Shown here: positions 23,592 to 34,747 of the stretch, one piece after another
How the letters are laid out: each line of letters starts with the position of its first letter
Position numbering within the stretch: position 1 is the first letter of the stretch
NCBI GenBank assembly: GCA_954871525.1
Contig: OX940872.1
Location: forward strand, 28,491,746-28,555,745
Source: Parietaria judaica
Lineage: Eukaryota > Streptophyta > Magnoliopsida > Rosales > Urticaceae
Direction: 5' to 3'
Length of the DNA stretch: 64,000 nt
Notes under the pieces: model-generated
Database searches by the model: none
Told to the model about the DNA's origin: nothing
What the model saw: only the letters and a program-made list of their open reading frames with translations
Position numbers and translations under genes: made by a program

Positions 23592-25253
23592 GTGCGCCTC
23601 AGAGAGTACTATCGAGACTTTTTCATTCGTTTATCAAGAATAGTCACGGTGGAAACCCTTTTCGCCCCGCTCCTCTTCCGCTGCTTGGATTGTCTCAAGG
23701 TGACAAACACCGCATTCTCAATCGCACCGCCGTCATGGCCCGGCACATCTTTGCTGATAAAGGCGAAGAATTTATCAACGCACAGGTTTCAACTTGACTC
23801 AACCCTGTGGATCACAATACTTTTAAGATTAACTTTTTCTTTTGTTGTTACAGGTCAAAGCTCTTTTGGATTGTCTGCATATAAATAACAATGGGCAGGC
23901 CAAAGGGCTTGAATTCAGCGCGATGGATGCGTTTCGTGCCAGTGATGGGTTGGTTTCTGAATTTAGCCAGCAGCAAGGAGGTCCTGAATCCTGGGCTCAT
24001 TCGTTTGAACACCAACACGGTGCCAGTGGCTGGGCCTATGAATTTGAGCAGGCAAGGAACCTTACCATTTACACATTACTCAGCTGTTTGACTGCTTATT
24101 TCATTGAAGACTTCATGTTATTTCGTGTCCCTCTAAATTTAAGTGAATGCTTCTTTCGTTTTGCAGGTTTATCGGGGAAGTAATCACTACAGGTCCACTA
24201 ATGATCAGCGGGTTGATGAGTTCTCTAGTCTGCAAATTAATGACTCGGCTGACATATACGGGACGCAAGTTGGTGAAGTAGCTTTTGGGGAAGCTTCTAC
24301 CGATAGTTGGGCCAATGCCTATGATGAGTAAGTATTTACATTTTCACGGAACTTATTTTAGTTTCTATATTGAGAGGAATCTGAACTTTAGGTTAAGTTT
24401 CTATATTGAGAGGAATCTGAACTTAGGTTGGCCACGATTGCTTGTATTTTGAAGCGTCTCTCCTTGACTACTCTAATTGCCTTGCACAAGGTTTAAAAAA
24501 ATCGCGCTTGTCTACAAGCTGCAGCGAGAGAAGATGAAAGAGGAAAGGGTAGGTTAGGGTAGGGTAGGATAGACTTATAATTAGTAATTGTTCGAGCTTT
24601 TATGTAGAAATATATGTGGAACATTATTAATTCTATGAGATATACACTATAGAATTTTCTGAACTTTTTTCTCATACGCTTCGGTTTGCCTCAAGGCTTA
24701 ACGCCTCGTGAGGTGACGGGACAACGCCTCGAGACCATTTACGATTTTGTAATGATGTTGTGTCTGTGTCTATAACTGACATGTAGCTGTATTCATATAA
24801 GCCAGTGTGCTTCTTCCTTGTTAACAAGTATTGCACATATGATGTGATTACAGGTATTTGAACGAGCAAGTAGCTGGGAAGCAGCGGGCAGATAGTTCTC
24901 GGGGGGTGTATGAGTTTGCTAATGTGAATCCTTATGTGGGCCACCCCAATCCCATGAAAGAAGGCCAAGAACTTTTCCGCAAAGGCCTTTTGAGTGAAGC
25001 AGTGCTTGCTTTAGAGGCGGAGGTTCTCAAAAGTCCTGATAATGCAGAAGGTTGGAGGCTAATTGGAATAGCCCATGATCACCAGGTCATCTATACTCAC
25101 ATCTTATAAGCACTAGTCTCATTTCAAATAAAATAATAATAATGGGAAGCAAATGATTCTGACGGCCTGGCATGATGCACAACTGAGGTTAATCTTGTTC
25201 AATTGCAATTGATGCAGGCTATTGCAGCCAGGATGCGAGCGCAAAAAGGCTGA
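23592..25253 (+). pseudogene. PEX5: PEX5 (PTS1 receptor), truncated pseudogene
   Basis: PEX5 is the cytosolic receptor that carries PTS1-tagged enzymes to peroxisomes. Readable exons are 23592-23785, 23854-24051, 24167-24327, 24854-25085 and 25218-25253. They give the middle of the protein: RILNRTAVMARHIFADKGEE, the WxxxF/Y-type motifs WAHSF, WAYEF and WANAY, then NPYVGHPNPMKEGQELFRKG and the first TPR (AVLALEAEVLKSPDNAEGWR). The last readable exon (AIAARMRAQKG) meets TGA at 25251-25253. The family continues here with the remaining TPRs that bind the PTS1 tripeptide, so cargo binding is lost. The N-terminal region is not recognisable. The second intron starts GC (24052) rather than GT, a possible GC-AG intron. 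Intron 4 holds a 35-bp direct duplication near 24363-24427. Confidence 0.8.
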
Positions 25254-26706
25254 TCTGACACATCTTGGAGTGCTTCTTTGAAGACGGCAAGAAGGCTAAC
25301 GATTAACAGGGAATCGGGCGGCGATAACTGAGGACGATAGATTGAGAAATATACAAGAAAAGACTACGTAATTGTAATTGTACAGACTAATTTTGGTTTT
25401 TGATTGACTGAGTCTATCAAGTGTTGCATGATTTTGAATGGCAAAACACTAAGAGCGGTTGCAGATTATTATTCGTGTCCTTTTTCTACGACAGTATTAA
25501 TACGCTGCATGTTTTCTTATACATGGAAATGAAATGAATAGAAACTATGAATTAGGTTTAGTAGAAAGAAAAAGAGAAACTAATCAAAGGGCCGGTTTCC
25601 TAGATGCCCAACTCACTCTTTGACCATTCTTTGTCTTCGGATGCTCACTTTAGGTCTGTCTGTATTTCTCTCAGCTATTATTGCCCATTTCTTCATTAGC
25701 AGCAACTTGGGTTGAGTCAATTCAATTTTTTTTTCTTTTTTGGTGGCAAAAATTTGAAGGGCTTTTTTTTTTTTTTATTCAAACTCAATTGGTCGTTTCC
25801 TAGTCGATCAATTTTTAATTTGTATTTTATTTTTATGAATGGTCCTCTCCTCCTAGTTGTTAAGGGATGGGACCAACTGGTATTGACCTATCTATCTCTG
25901 CAACCCTCCTTCGGTATATTTTCAGGATAACCCATCTACATCACCCATAATTTCCGTGTCTGCCCTTTATACAATTTTCCATTTTTATTTATTTATTTAT
26001 TTTAATTTTTTTCACAGTCCTCTTTTGGGTCTTTCCGCTTCTGGGTTTTTGTCAATTCTCATGATTAGTGATAAAGTCTTGTTCTTGACCGATTTCAATA
26101 TCGAGAAGCCACGGATTCCGAGCTAAAGAATTGAACGACTTCGTTGCTTGTTTGTTCCTGCGAATGACAAGGTAGACTGTTTTTTCACTCCTGTGTACTC
26201 TCTTCTCGCCATGGATGATACGATGAATAGAAAAGCTTGAGGAGATTCATCAGAAGAAGAAGAAGGAAGTGATAGTGGGGAAGGGAATGATTGATTGTGT
26301 GTGGGCCTGCTCTGCGTCACAGCAGTTATCAGTAAAGCTGTGGAGTTTGTCTCCGTTTCGGGCATGGTCTCTTTCACATTTCACTATCCCAAACCCTAAT
26401 TACCGTTTCCCTTGCCTGGTTTTACCACCACCCTCAGAATTCTCTTTCCTTTCCTTTCGAACCGCCATTTATTGGTTCTCAGATATTTCTCATGCTCTCT
26501 AACAGAACTCTCTGCCTTTTCGGTTTTCAATAGGTCAGCACTTCACAAGAATCCAATTTCGCACTTATGGGCTTCCCTCTTTAATTGAATGCCTCCGGAG
26601 ATTCGATTTCCCTCGAGGATTTCCGGGCGTCTCGGGTTTTTCGAATCTGGGTTTGGTCTGAAGCGTTGAGCACTTGGGTTTGGTTTGGGTATCCCTTTAT
26701 ATATAT
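25254..26706. other. spacer and 5' region of the MYB gene
   Basis: The part after PEX5 looks like an old 3' untranslated region. The block 25816-25906 has a near copy at 40062-40152. From about 26380 a pyrimidine-rich leader leads to the MYB start. Short ORFs on both strands have no recognisable content. Confidence 0.45.
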
Positions 26707-29265
26707 ATGACTGAGGAGGAAGGAGACTGTAGCTCCACGTGGAGTTTGGAACAGGACAAGGCGTTCGAGAACGCTTTGGCGACGTACCCGGAGGACGATT
26801 TAGATCGGTGGGAGAAGATAGCTTCCGATGTTCCGGGCAAGACCCTAGAGGAGATTAAGCATCACTACGAGCTCTTGGTTGATGACGTGAACCAGATTGA
26901 GTCGGGCTGCGTGTCCGATACCGCCGTACAATTCCTCTTCGGAGGGCTCTTCGAGCCAAGCCGGGGATGAAGGAACGGGTAAGAAGGGCGGGAGTTCGGG
27001 GTTCGTCAACAGCGAGTCGAACCATGGAAGTAAAGCTCGGGCCGATGAGCGACGGAAGGGAATTGCCTGGACGGAGGACGAGCACAGGTAATTTTTTGCT
27101 TTATTTCTATTTTCAGATTTTAAGCACAGAGGGAAGTATACAAAGATTATGTTTGAGATTTCCTTTTCCCAGTTTAATTTTACGTTGAGTGGTTTCAAAC
27201 CAATGTTTTTCATCGATTTAGATGAGGATTAACCCCCTTTTTTTTCTGCTGAAAGTCATTGATTTTGCTATAAGAAGTCTTACATCTTTAACATCCCTTG
27301 AAACTAAGTAATATTTCACAGTTACTATTATCGAGGCCCGAGCCAGTCCTAATCGGCCAGTCCTTTGGCCGGTACATTCTAGGCGCCATTAGAGCCTTTT
27401 TCCTCTATGAGGATAATTTTAGTTATAGCAATTAAGTTGATTTTCAGCAATTTAACTTTTTCTGTAATTAATCTAGCTATAATTGGGTCTTTGATTAAAT
27501 CTCTCTCCAATTGAGACTGGACTGAGTTCTAGGGTTCTTTGTGCCATTCTCGTGTTCTTTGTTGTGCGTTCGAGTTTCCATCACGAGTCCCATTTATGAT
27601 ATCAAGGTCTCGGGCCGTAGCATAGGCACACTTGATGATTGTCTTAAGAAGAGGGACTTAGTTGTTGACATGTTAAAAAGTTGAATCTCAAATTTTGGTT
27701 AGATCTCGTAGTGAAACAAGAGTGGAAATCCTTCCTTATATATGCTATTTTCGGGGGTTGCATTTCTGAACATTATACGAGTTTTCTCCCTCATTCCGTG
27801 ATCGCTTGGGTAGGAGGGGAGTAGGCAATGAAGTCCTTAGCAATTTTTGCTCCATAGTTGGCTGTTTTAGTGGATTAGCATTCCCGAATAACGGGTAGTA
27901 GTACAATCGAACATCGAGTCTATTATACGATTTCATGAAATTGTTTCAGCATAGAACTGTTATTGGGAAGGAAATTATCTTTGGCTTGTCAAAAATCATC
28001 TGGCGATTGGTATCTCATAAGTTTTTTGTTCTTTATTTCATTTTGTACCGTCTGTGTCTGCTTCGAGACTGAGTATCTCAAGCGAGTTTTTTTTCTTTCT
28101 TTTTTTTCTTTTTCTTTTTCTAGCGAAGATCATTGAAAATTTGAAATTACTAGATAGTGTTGAAATTGGTTAAGACTGATGAACGGTCAAGGCTTCTTGA
28201 ATACAGGGATAGTAAGTTGTTTCTCATTTCGGCTCTGTAGAATCAAGGTCGAATTTTAGCTTTTAATATATATTTTTTTCTAGTATTTTTTCTTTAAATT
28301 GTACCTGCCAAATATATATATTTATATTCATAATTGCTAATTTGATGTATTAGTGAATTTTCACATTATTATTAAAAATCCCCGTGTTAGATACGTAACA
28401 TTTAGGAGTTGTTACATTTTAATTATGATTTATTATTTAATTGGAACTTTTGATCTACTCAAAAGACCAAATGCTAATGAAAAAGTTAGCCTGCGGGTGA
28501 CCGTATTTTTTTTTTTTTTTTTTCCGTTTTCTTGATAAAACCGTACAGTAAAATGACATTTTAAATCCTGTTTTTTCCTCCCTTGCTTAACTGGTGACAC
28601 TTCTTATTTGCTTTATATATTTTTCCTTCCAACTCTTCATTTTTAATTGCGGTTTGAACCCTTAGATTTTGATTGACGAGCCATTTATAATTTTTTTTAA
28701 TGGCATTTTGAGTAATTACGACTCTGTCCAACGTCAGCTCGAGCTAATCCATTCCCCTCGCAGGTTATTCCTACTCGGTTTGGATAAATACGGAAAAGGC
28801 GACTGGCGAAGCATATCACGCAACTTCGTCGTGACGAGAACACCCACTCAAGTGGCGAGCCACGCCCAAAAATACTTCATACGCTTGAACTCAATGAACA
28901 AGGACCGGCGACGATCGAGCATCCACGACATCACCAGTGTCGGCGGCAATGGAGAAGTCGCCGGACCTCAAGCACCGATCACCGGCCAAGCAAACTGCCC
29001 TACCGGAGTCAACCCCGGAAAGTCTAGTAAACAACCTCCGCAATCCCCAGCTGGCCCACCAGGACCTGGAATATACGGAGCCCCGACTATGGGACAACCG
29101 ATAGGCCCTATCGGGTCTGCCGTCGGAACTCCCGTGATGAATCTACCTGCCCCTCCGCAAATGGCTTATGGAGTGCGAGCGCCCGCTGGAACGGTCGTCC
29201 CCGGTGCGCCAATGGGCATGGGTGCATTGCCGTATCAAATGTCGCACACGTCAGCTCATAGGTAA
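26707..29265 (+). CDS. SRM1: MYB transcription factor, SRM1/DIVARICATA type (one frameshift)
   Basis: This is a nuclear two-repeat MYB of the plant SRM1/DIV class, which regulates salt and seed responses in Arabidopsis (known for the family). Exon 1 (26707-27087) encodes [12 protein letters not shown], the first SANT repeat ([20 protein letters not shown]) and a linker to [10 protein letters not shown] 1.68-kb GT-AG intron (27088-28763) follows. Exon 2 (28764-29265) encodes the rest of the second repeat with the diagnostic SHAQKYF motif, [12 protein letters not shown], and a Pro/Gly-rich tail ending SHTSAHR. The ATG at 26707 is chosen because MTEEE matches the family start; the upstream in-frame ATG adds 11 unlike residues. 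Exon 1 has one extra base near 26912-26914: the frame shifts after ESGCV and the linker continues in another frame. This is either a real loss of function or a sequence error. Exon 2 is clean. Confidence 0.8.
27193..28320 (+). repeat. MYB intron segment duplicated at 39395
   Basis: Most of this intron segment recurs at 39395-40055, except about 500 bp (27511-28012) that are absent from the copy. The breakpoints share ATTG. The intron contains T-rich runs and no coding signal. Confidence 0.85.
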
Positions 29266-30044
29266 CCTCGGTTTCGGGGTCCTTTGGCAACTGTATTTTT
29301 CTAATATTCGTCATTTATCGATTCTTGTATGAAATAAGCCATATTATGAGGGGGGCAAGAGTTACATAAGTCTGTATAGGCAAGTGGGTTCAGGTGCAAG
29401 CTGCGTTAAGTCATTTTTTTTTTAATTTTCATTATAAACTTGGAATGAAAGAGCTAGTCATGAAAGTAGTCAGAGCTCAAAAGTAGTGTTCTCTAGAAAT
29501 TTGTAAAGAGTTTTTCTTTTTATTGGATTTGGTAGTTTTATATTGTTAGATTTGGTGTTCATGTTTCTCATATTGCAAATTCATTGATGGGTAGTTAAGT
29601 CAAAACAGTTTTCTGTTTTTTGTGATTGTTTTTAAATGACTTTGGTACAGAGAAGTATTATTCTTGTAAATTCAAAGCAATAAAATGTTAAACCAACTCC
29701 AGGTCGGAGGTCGGAGCTCAAGTCGGAGTGCAAGGTCGAGAAAATTCGAGAGAAAACCCAGCGGAAAAAGAAATATGTAAAATCCTTCACAAATAACATA
29801 CAATAACTCAAAAATATTCAAAAAGAAATCACTCAGCTACAATGCAAACTTTCTTTCACTTCGTTCCATTTTAGTGTTGTTTGCAGTTAGCTGGGAATAA
29901 CATTCACGTGAATTCCTGTCGGTAGAATTTATCTTTACGTGTTTTCAGTCTTAATACACTGTCGTGAGAGGTTACTATGACGCTTCAGTAACGTAAAACA
30001 CGACAACAATGCAGTACCTTACCTACTCATTTTACAGTCACGGT
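29266..30044. other. 3' flank of MYB gene and spacer
   Basis: The first 400 bp look like the MYB 3' untranslated region (AATAAAATG near 29680). Then follows a purine-rich patch with a repeated GGTCGGAG motif near 29702. No gene is seen. Confidence 0.45.
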
Positions 30045-31030
30045 CGAGATCCGCACCGTTTTTCAGTCCCTTCCAGCAAAATATCCACAACCTTCTCCAT
30101 TTTCATCACCCGAGCGCCCTTCACCAAAACGACATCATCGCAGCCGATCCGCTCTAGAATCTCTTCTGCTAGGATTCTAACTGTCGCTGGAAAGTATAAA
30201 CCTCTCGTCGCCCTCTAAGCTCATGTTCCGAGCCGCTTCAAGGAACCTCGCACCGACGAGGCCGACCAGACCGATGCGCAAAGCGCAGCACTGTTGGAGA
30301 ACAGTACGTGCTCATGTTCAGAGGGCTCGCGTTGTAGACGTCGTTCACTATCTTCGTGCCGTTTTTCGCGACCAAAATCTCTGCACGCATGTGAACCGGG
30401 GAAAATGCGGAAAGGCGGCTTCCTACTTGTGCCAGAGAGACCCCGTAATGTGTCGCAACTGCTGCGGCTGCGCATGCATTGCGCCCCAAATACACGCCGG
30501 GGCTAGGAATTACAAATTCAACCCTGAAATTCAACGAGTCATCGGTTGAGTTTAGTACCTATAGAATGAAATGACTAAATTCAATTTGTACAAAACGTCT
30601 AAAATAACAGAGTAATCACCAAGCCCGGCCCAACAATTTACGAAGTTTTGGGTAGAAAAAATAAATTATTAGGCTTATTTAAATTATGACAAGGCTAATT
30701 TTTTTTATAAATATAATATAAATGAGGCTTTTTCTAAAAGAAATAGTATATGAAATTTATATTACTGCGGGGCCTTGAGCGATAGCCATTTTTTTTTTTT
30801 TTTTGTGAACAGGGCCGGCATCGGTAATCACAAGTCTCCCGAATTTTGTTTTCCTGAATTTATTTTAATACATTTTTTAATAGCACTCTTGAACTATGCT
30901 ATTTTTCTCGAATAAACATAACTGGTGAGCTTACATCTCTTTGTTTTTCTCAAGGACAACTCGAACGGCAAAGCCGTCGTCAACGCTTTCTGCCTCAACC
31001 AAACGGACGTCGGAGCCTACCCTCTCCCCG
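30045..31030 (-). pseudogene. MurF segment 3: C-terminal domain
   Basis: A short exon reads GSDVRLVEAESVDDGFAVRV up to KNKE and a GTAAGC donor. After an intron of about 410 bp come VEFVIPSPGVYLGRNACAAA, FSPVHMRAEILVAKNGTK and IVNDVYNASP. A deletion then removes the family's GDMLELG region, and the frame is broken. The end is recognisable as IGLVGARFLEAA and LAEEILERIGCDDVVLVKGA. The 30224-30544 ORFs on the + strand are shadows. Confidence 0.75.
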
Positions 31031-31260
31031 AAGAGTACCTAGCATTGGAAGCTCTAAATTTGAATGAATCATAATTGGAAAGCGAATTCAGAGGCATAGA
31101 AGTCAAGAAAAGTCAGCAGTACGTGCACAATATTTTACATTACCGGGATGATCAAGCAATATTATTATTATATGATGAGCATGATGTGTATAAAACTATA
31201 TGATACTCAGTTTGTTATTTTATATAGTATAAAGATCAGTTTTACGGTTTGCTTAATTAC

Positions 31261-31626
31261 CCTTTTAGCCCCATCCGGGAAGTGCATGCCCATGACGAGG
31301 GGATCATCGGCATTCAACACACACACATCCCCGGGCTTCGCCGCCGCCAAGAACCTCCCTTTCTCCCTCGCTATCTCCTCCAACGACCCGAAATTCCCCA
31401 GGTGCGACGGCGCCACGTTCACCATCACCCTCGCGCCCGGCAACGCCATCCCCTCCAGCTCCGCCATCTCGCCCGCGTGGGAAATTCCCAGTTCCACCAC
31501 CGCGAACCCCGCGCTCTTCGGAATCCCGATGAGTGTCAGCGCCACCCCGATCCGGTTGTTGAAACTGCCCTCGGTCTGATAAACCTTCCCCCCTAGAGCT
31601 CCCAGAGCCGAGGCGATCATGGACCT
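31261..31626 (-). pseudogene. MurF segment 2: central ATPase domain
   Basis: The frame resumes exactly after the insertion (SMIASALGALGGKVYQTEG) and continues with SFNNRIGVALTLIGIP, FAVVELGISHAGEMAEL, VNVAPSHLGNFGSLEEIARE and CVLNADDPLV. These match the central ligase domain, including the metal-binding His region of NVAPSHLGNFGS. It ends at a GT donor (GTAATT) at 31260. No stop lies within, so this part decayed little, which fits a fairly recent insertion. Confidence 0.85.
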
Positions 31627-32434
31627 TGTCACAGGGCTAAGCTTGTAGCGGAAATAGCTTACCCGTGATGGCCCGAGTTCCCCAAGAACACGGCAGCCTA
31701 GAGACGATGTCCCCGTACCCAGCACACGAACTCACACAAGTGTTTACGGGCCCTTGCCCAACCAAACCAATACCACACTATATTAATCTGGAAGTGTTTA
31801 CAAGATTCGTGAGCAGGACATCTCCCTTGCTTCACTAAGGTTTACATCGAGTATAAATAAAGACAGGCAAGTAAGTAAATGGCGGTTTACAACCCAAACC
31901 GCCAAGGGCACGTGTACAGTGCAGATCTGTCCACCAGGTGCGCATCCAACCGTCCAGCCATGCCAATCCGTGCACATCTTAACCGCTAGGACGACGGTTA
32001 TCCTCGGTCATGGGACACGCGGCACGCCCACACTAGCGCGCTGCTTGACAGCGGTTATTCCCCACACGAAGACGTGTGGCACGCGCACATTACATACGCG
32101 AGGCTCCCTTGCGGTTAACTCAACTGCCGCCCATACCTGCACGTGGCGCCTCGGAAGGGACTGGACACGTGATGCGCGCGCGCTGCTTTGGAGGCTGGTT
32201 CTGTTAAGCTTGGCACTAGTCCACCTAACTGACCGAGTCCACTCCAGCTGCCTTGCCTGTTTCCCTTGGCACGCTGCCTGTTTTGCCCGAGTAACTTGCC
32301 TTGTCCCGTGCGCCCAGCTCGCACACCCTTGCTCGATCTTTAAAACCTTAACCCTTGGTACGTTCCCCTCGTACCGCACGGCTCGCTATAGATGTTACCG
32401 TGCTATGTTAGGCCCTACAAATTAGGGGCTAACA
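31627..32434 (-). repeat. 3' LTR of the gag-only element
   Basis: 808 bp, on the - strand from TGTTAGCCCCTAATTTG to CCCTGTGACA. Near the start GTTAGCCCCTAA is followed by GGGCCTAACA, a small inverted repeat. The long ORFs on both strands here (for example 168 codons on +) are repeated in the other LTR and are chance frames in GC-rich DNA. Confidence 0.95.
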
Positions 32435-32527
32435 AACCTGCCACACCTAAAGAGACCGACGCCCTCGTCGGACAAAATCGAGGCCCACTGTTGCCTCTTC
32501 TATTTTCGTGCTTCCTAAGCACGCCCT

Positions 32528-32806
32528 AAACTTGAGCCCCTGCCCAATCAGCAACCAACTTCCCTTGAAGTTAGTTTCCCACTTGCAGCCCCGGTGGCCT
32601 CCCGTGCTGCCCCACGCTTCAAACTTGGGCCCTGCCCAAACGACAATCAACTTCCCCCGAAGTTTGTTTTCCATTTACAGACACGACCACCATTCGTGCT
32701 GTCCTAAACCTACAACTTGGGCCCCCGCCCAAACACCAACCAACTTCCCCCGAAGTCAGTTGCCTCTTTGCAGCCACGATTCCCACTCGTGCTGCCCCAT
32801 GCCCTT
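32528..32806 (-). repeat. tandem repeat, about 93-bp unit, three copies
   Basis: Copies start at 32528, 32621 and 32713. Each contains AACTTGGGCCC, CCAACTTCCCCCGAAGT, TTGCAGCCACG and CTCGTGCTGCC. It spans the gag tail and the region before the 3' LTR. Confidence 0.9.
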
Positions 32807-34480
32807 GCTCGTCTAGGATGATGCGGAGGCGCCACCCTTGGCACCAAGGTCTGACTTTTTGAAGGAGCCAAACGTGATACTTCGGGCGCCACCACCACGA
32901 GCTGCGTCCCTTTTCTCAGCCTCTCCTTGTTTGCCCGAACCTTCGACGCGCGGGTGGAGTTGATAGACTTCGTGTCAATCACTTGCATTGCTCCAACCCG
33001 CACTGTCGGTCCGCCATCATCGCTAGTATCCGAGTTGTGGCTTTCCCCCGCCATCATGGCGTTGAGTCTCTCGCGTCTCGGGCAATCTCGGGCCAAGTGA
33101 GGACCTGCACACAGAAAACAGCCATTTTTCTTGCGGCCTTGGTCGGAGCTCCCAGCGCTAGGGCTGTCTCGAAAACCCGAAATCCGGTTAAAAATCCGTA
33201 TCTGAATTCGTATCCGATTTTAAAATCCGAATCCGAATCCGTATCCGAAAACCGGATTCGGATATCCGGATCCGGATTTAAAACCGGATTCGGATACGGG
33301 TTTTAATTTTATAAAATCCGGATATCCGTATCCGGTTTTAAACCCGGTTTCTATTAATATTTTAATATTAATAATATGTTTTAAACCCGGTTTCAATTAA
33401 TTTTATATGTATTGTGTGACAATATGTATTAGATTTGTTTGGTTTTTTGGACAACGGGAAAATATGTAGACTTGTACGGGTTTTTTAGTCGTTAAAATTA
33501 ATTTTTTTTAAATAAATAAAAACCGGATCCGGATATTCGGATAATATCCGGATCCGGTTTTAAAACCGGATGCGGATTCGGATCCAGGTTTTGAAAACTG
33601 ATATCCGGATTTCCGGATATCCGGATATCCGTTTTTTCGGATCCGGATACCGATTTTCGGATATCCGGTTTTTCGGATCCGGATTCGGATAGTTCCGAAA
33701 AACCGGATATCCGCTCCGGTTACACCCCTACCCAGCGCCCGTGTTCACCCACTTGTTCCTTGATTCTTCCTCCACGCGATTGCCCCATTTTTGGCGCGGC
33801 TCCAAGCCACGCTGCTCACTTGCACCGAAGGATTTCTCGCCTCCTCGGTACTTTTCTTTCCTCGCATCCATCCCCGCGCGGTTGTCCGTCATTGGCCTTC
33901 CATCGTTGAAGTCGATCAGGCCATCCGCAGCCGCCATGGCCGTGGGCAGATCCTTCACTCCTTGGCGCCTTAGCTCTGTTTGCGCCCAAGGTTGCAAACC
34001 AGACATAAAGTTGAAGAGCTTGTCCACCTCGGACATGTCTTTGATGTCTAGCAGCAAGGAACTGTACTCCTTGACGTATTCCCGCACGGTTCCGCGATGT
34101 TTGAGTTTCTTGAGTGACTCCCTTGCCACCCACGCTGAATTTTGCAGTAGGAACTGATCTTTTAATTCCTTCTTGAGACTTGCCCACGTCTCGATCCGGG
34201 GCCTCCCCGCACTTGCATCATCCTCCATTCGAGTGCGCCACCACAGCTTGGCATCACCGTTGAGGAACATGCTCGTGAAGGTTACCTGTTCCGCCGAGGG
34301 GACGTGGACCGCTTTGAAGTAGTTTTCCATATCCCATATGAAATTCTCCAACTCTTTCGCATCCCTGGCCCCGTTGAATGGCTTTGGTTCAGGTACCTTG
34401 ATCCTTGACGCGGAAGCACCCTCGAAAGGCGCTGGAGTAACGGTTGTGCTCAACGCCTTCTTGAGCAAGTTGACTTCCAT
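32710..34480 (-). pseudogene. gag of TR-GAG element, split by a MITE
   Basis: The upstream part (34480-33731) starts MEVNLLKKALSTTVT and has a retrotransposon gag domain: PKPFNGARDAKELENFIWDM, SMFLNGDAKLWWRTRM, then LKKELKDQFL and VREYVKEYSSLLLDI. The MITE at 33159-33730 interrupts after NTGAG. On its other side the same frame continues through SSDQGRKKNG into the zinc knuckle CFLCAGPHLARDC (Cys-x2-Cys-x3-His-x4-Cys; the usual spacing is x4) and a tail ending about 32710 within tandem repeats. Without the MITE the frame appears open, so the element probably encoded a full gag when it landed. Gag would form the particle around the RNA. The ATG at 34480 may not be the first; the leader upstream has no better one. 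Confidence 0.85.
33159..33730. mobile_element. hAT-type MITE inside gag
   Basis: The right end reads TAGGGGTGTAACCGGAGCGG on the - strand and the left end TAGGGCTGTCTCG on the + strand. The flanks are a perfect 8-bp target duplication CCCAGCGC (33151-33158 and 33731-33738). The 572-bp body is packed with GGATATCCGGAT and ATCCGGTTT motifs in both orientations, strongly palindromic. There is no coding capacity. Confidence 0.9.
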
Positions 34481-34732
34481 CTCGAGAGCGCTAAAGTTTT
34501 CTTCCGCCTTCAGCCATCTTGACGAATTTGGTCCCCATCTCCAGCGCCGCCTCCGTCTGGGCAGTCTTCAATTCCTTGAGCAATCCCTCGTGTCGCTACC
34601 CAAGGACCGTAAAACTCACAGCATCCTCATCGGCTTGAATGCCACACATCTCTTCAAGCCGATCCACACGTTCCCGTAAATCATTCATCGTGGAACGAGT
34701 TTGCATGCAACACACAAGATCTCCCCTTGAAT

Positions 34733-34744
34733 GCTCTGATACCA
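34733..34744 (-). promoter_or_regulatory. primer binding site, tRNA-iMet
   Basis: On the - strand TGGTATCAGAGC starts three bases after the 5' LTR. It is an exact match to the usual plant initiator-Met tRNA primer site. Confidence 0.9.
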
Positions 34745-34747
34745 ATT

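Noticed and set aside
31919..32425. 168-codon ORF on + (and 123-codon ORF on -), repeated at 35040-35546
   Set aside because: Both lie wholly inside the paired LTRs, have no family motif and arise from GC-rich non-coding DNA.
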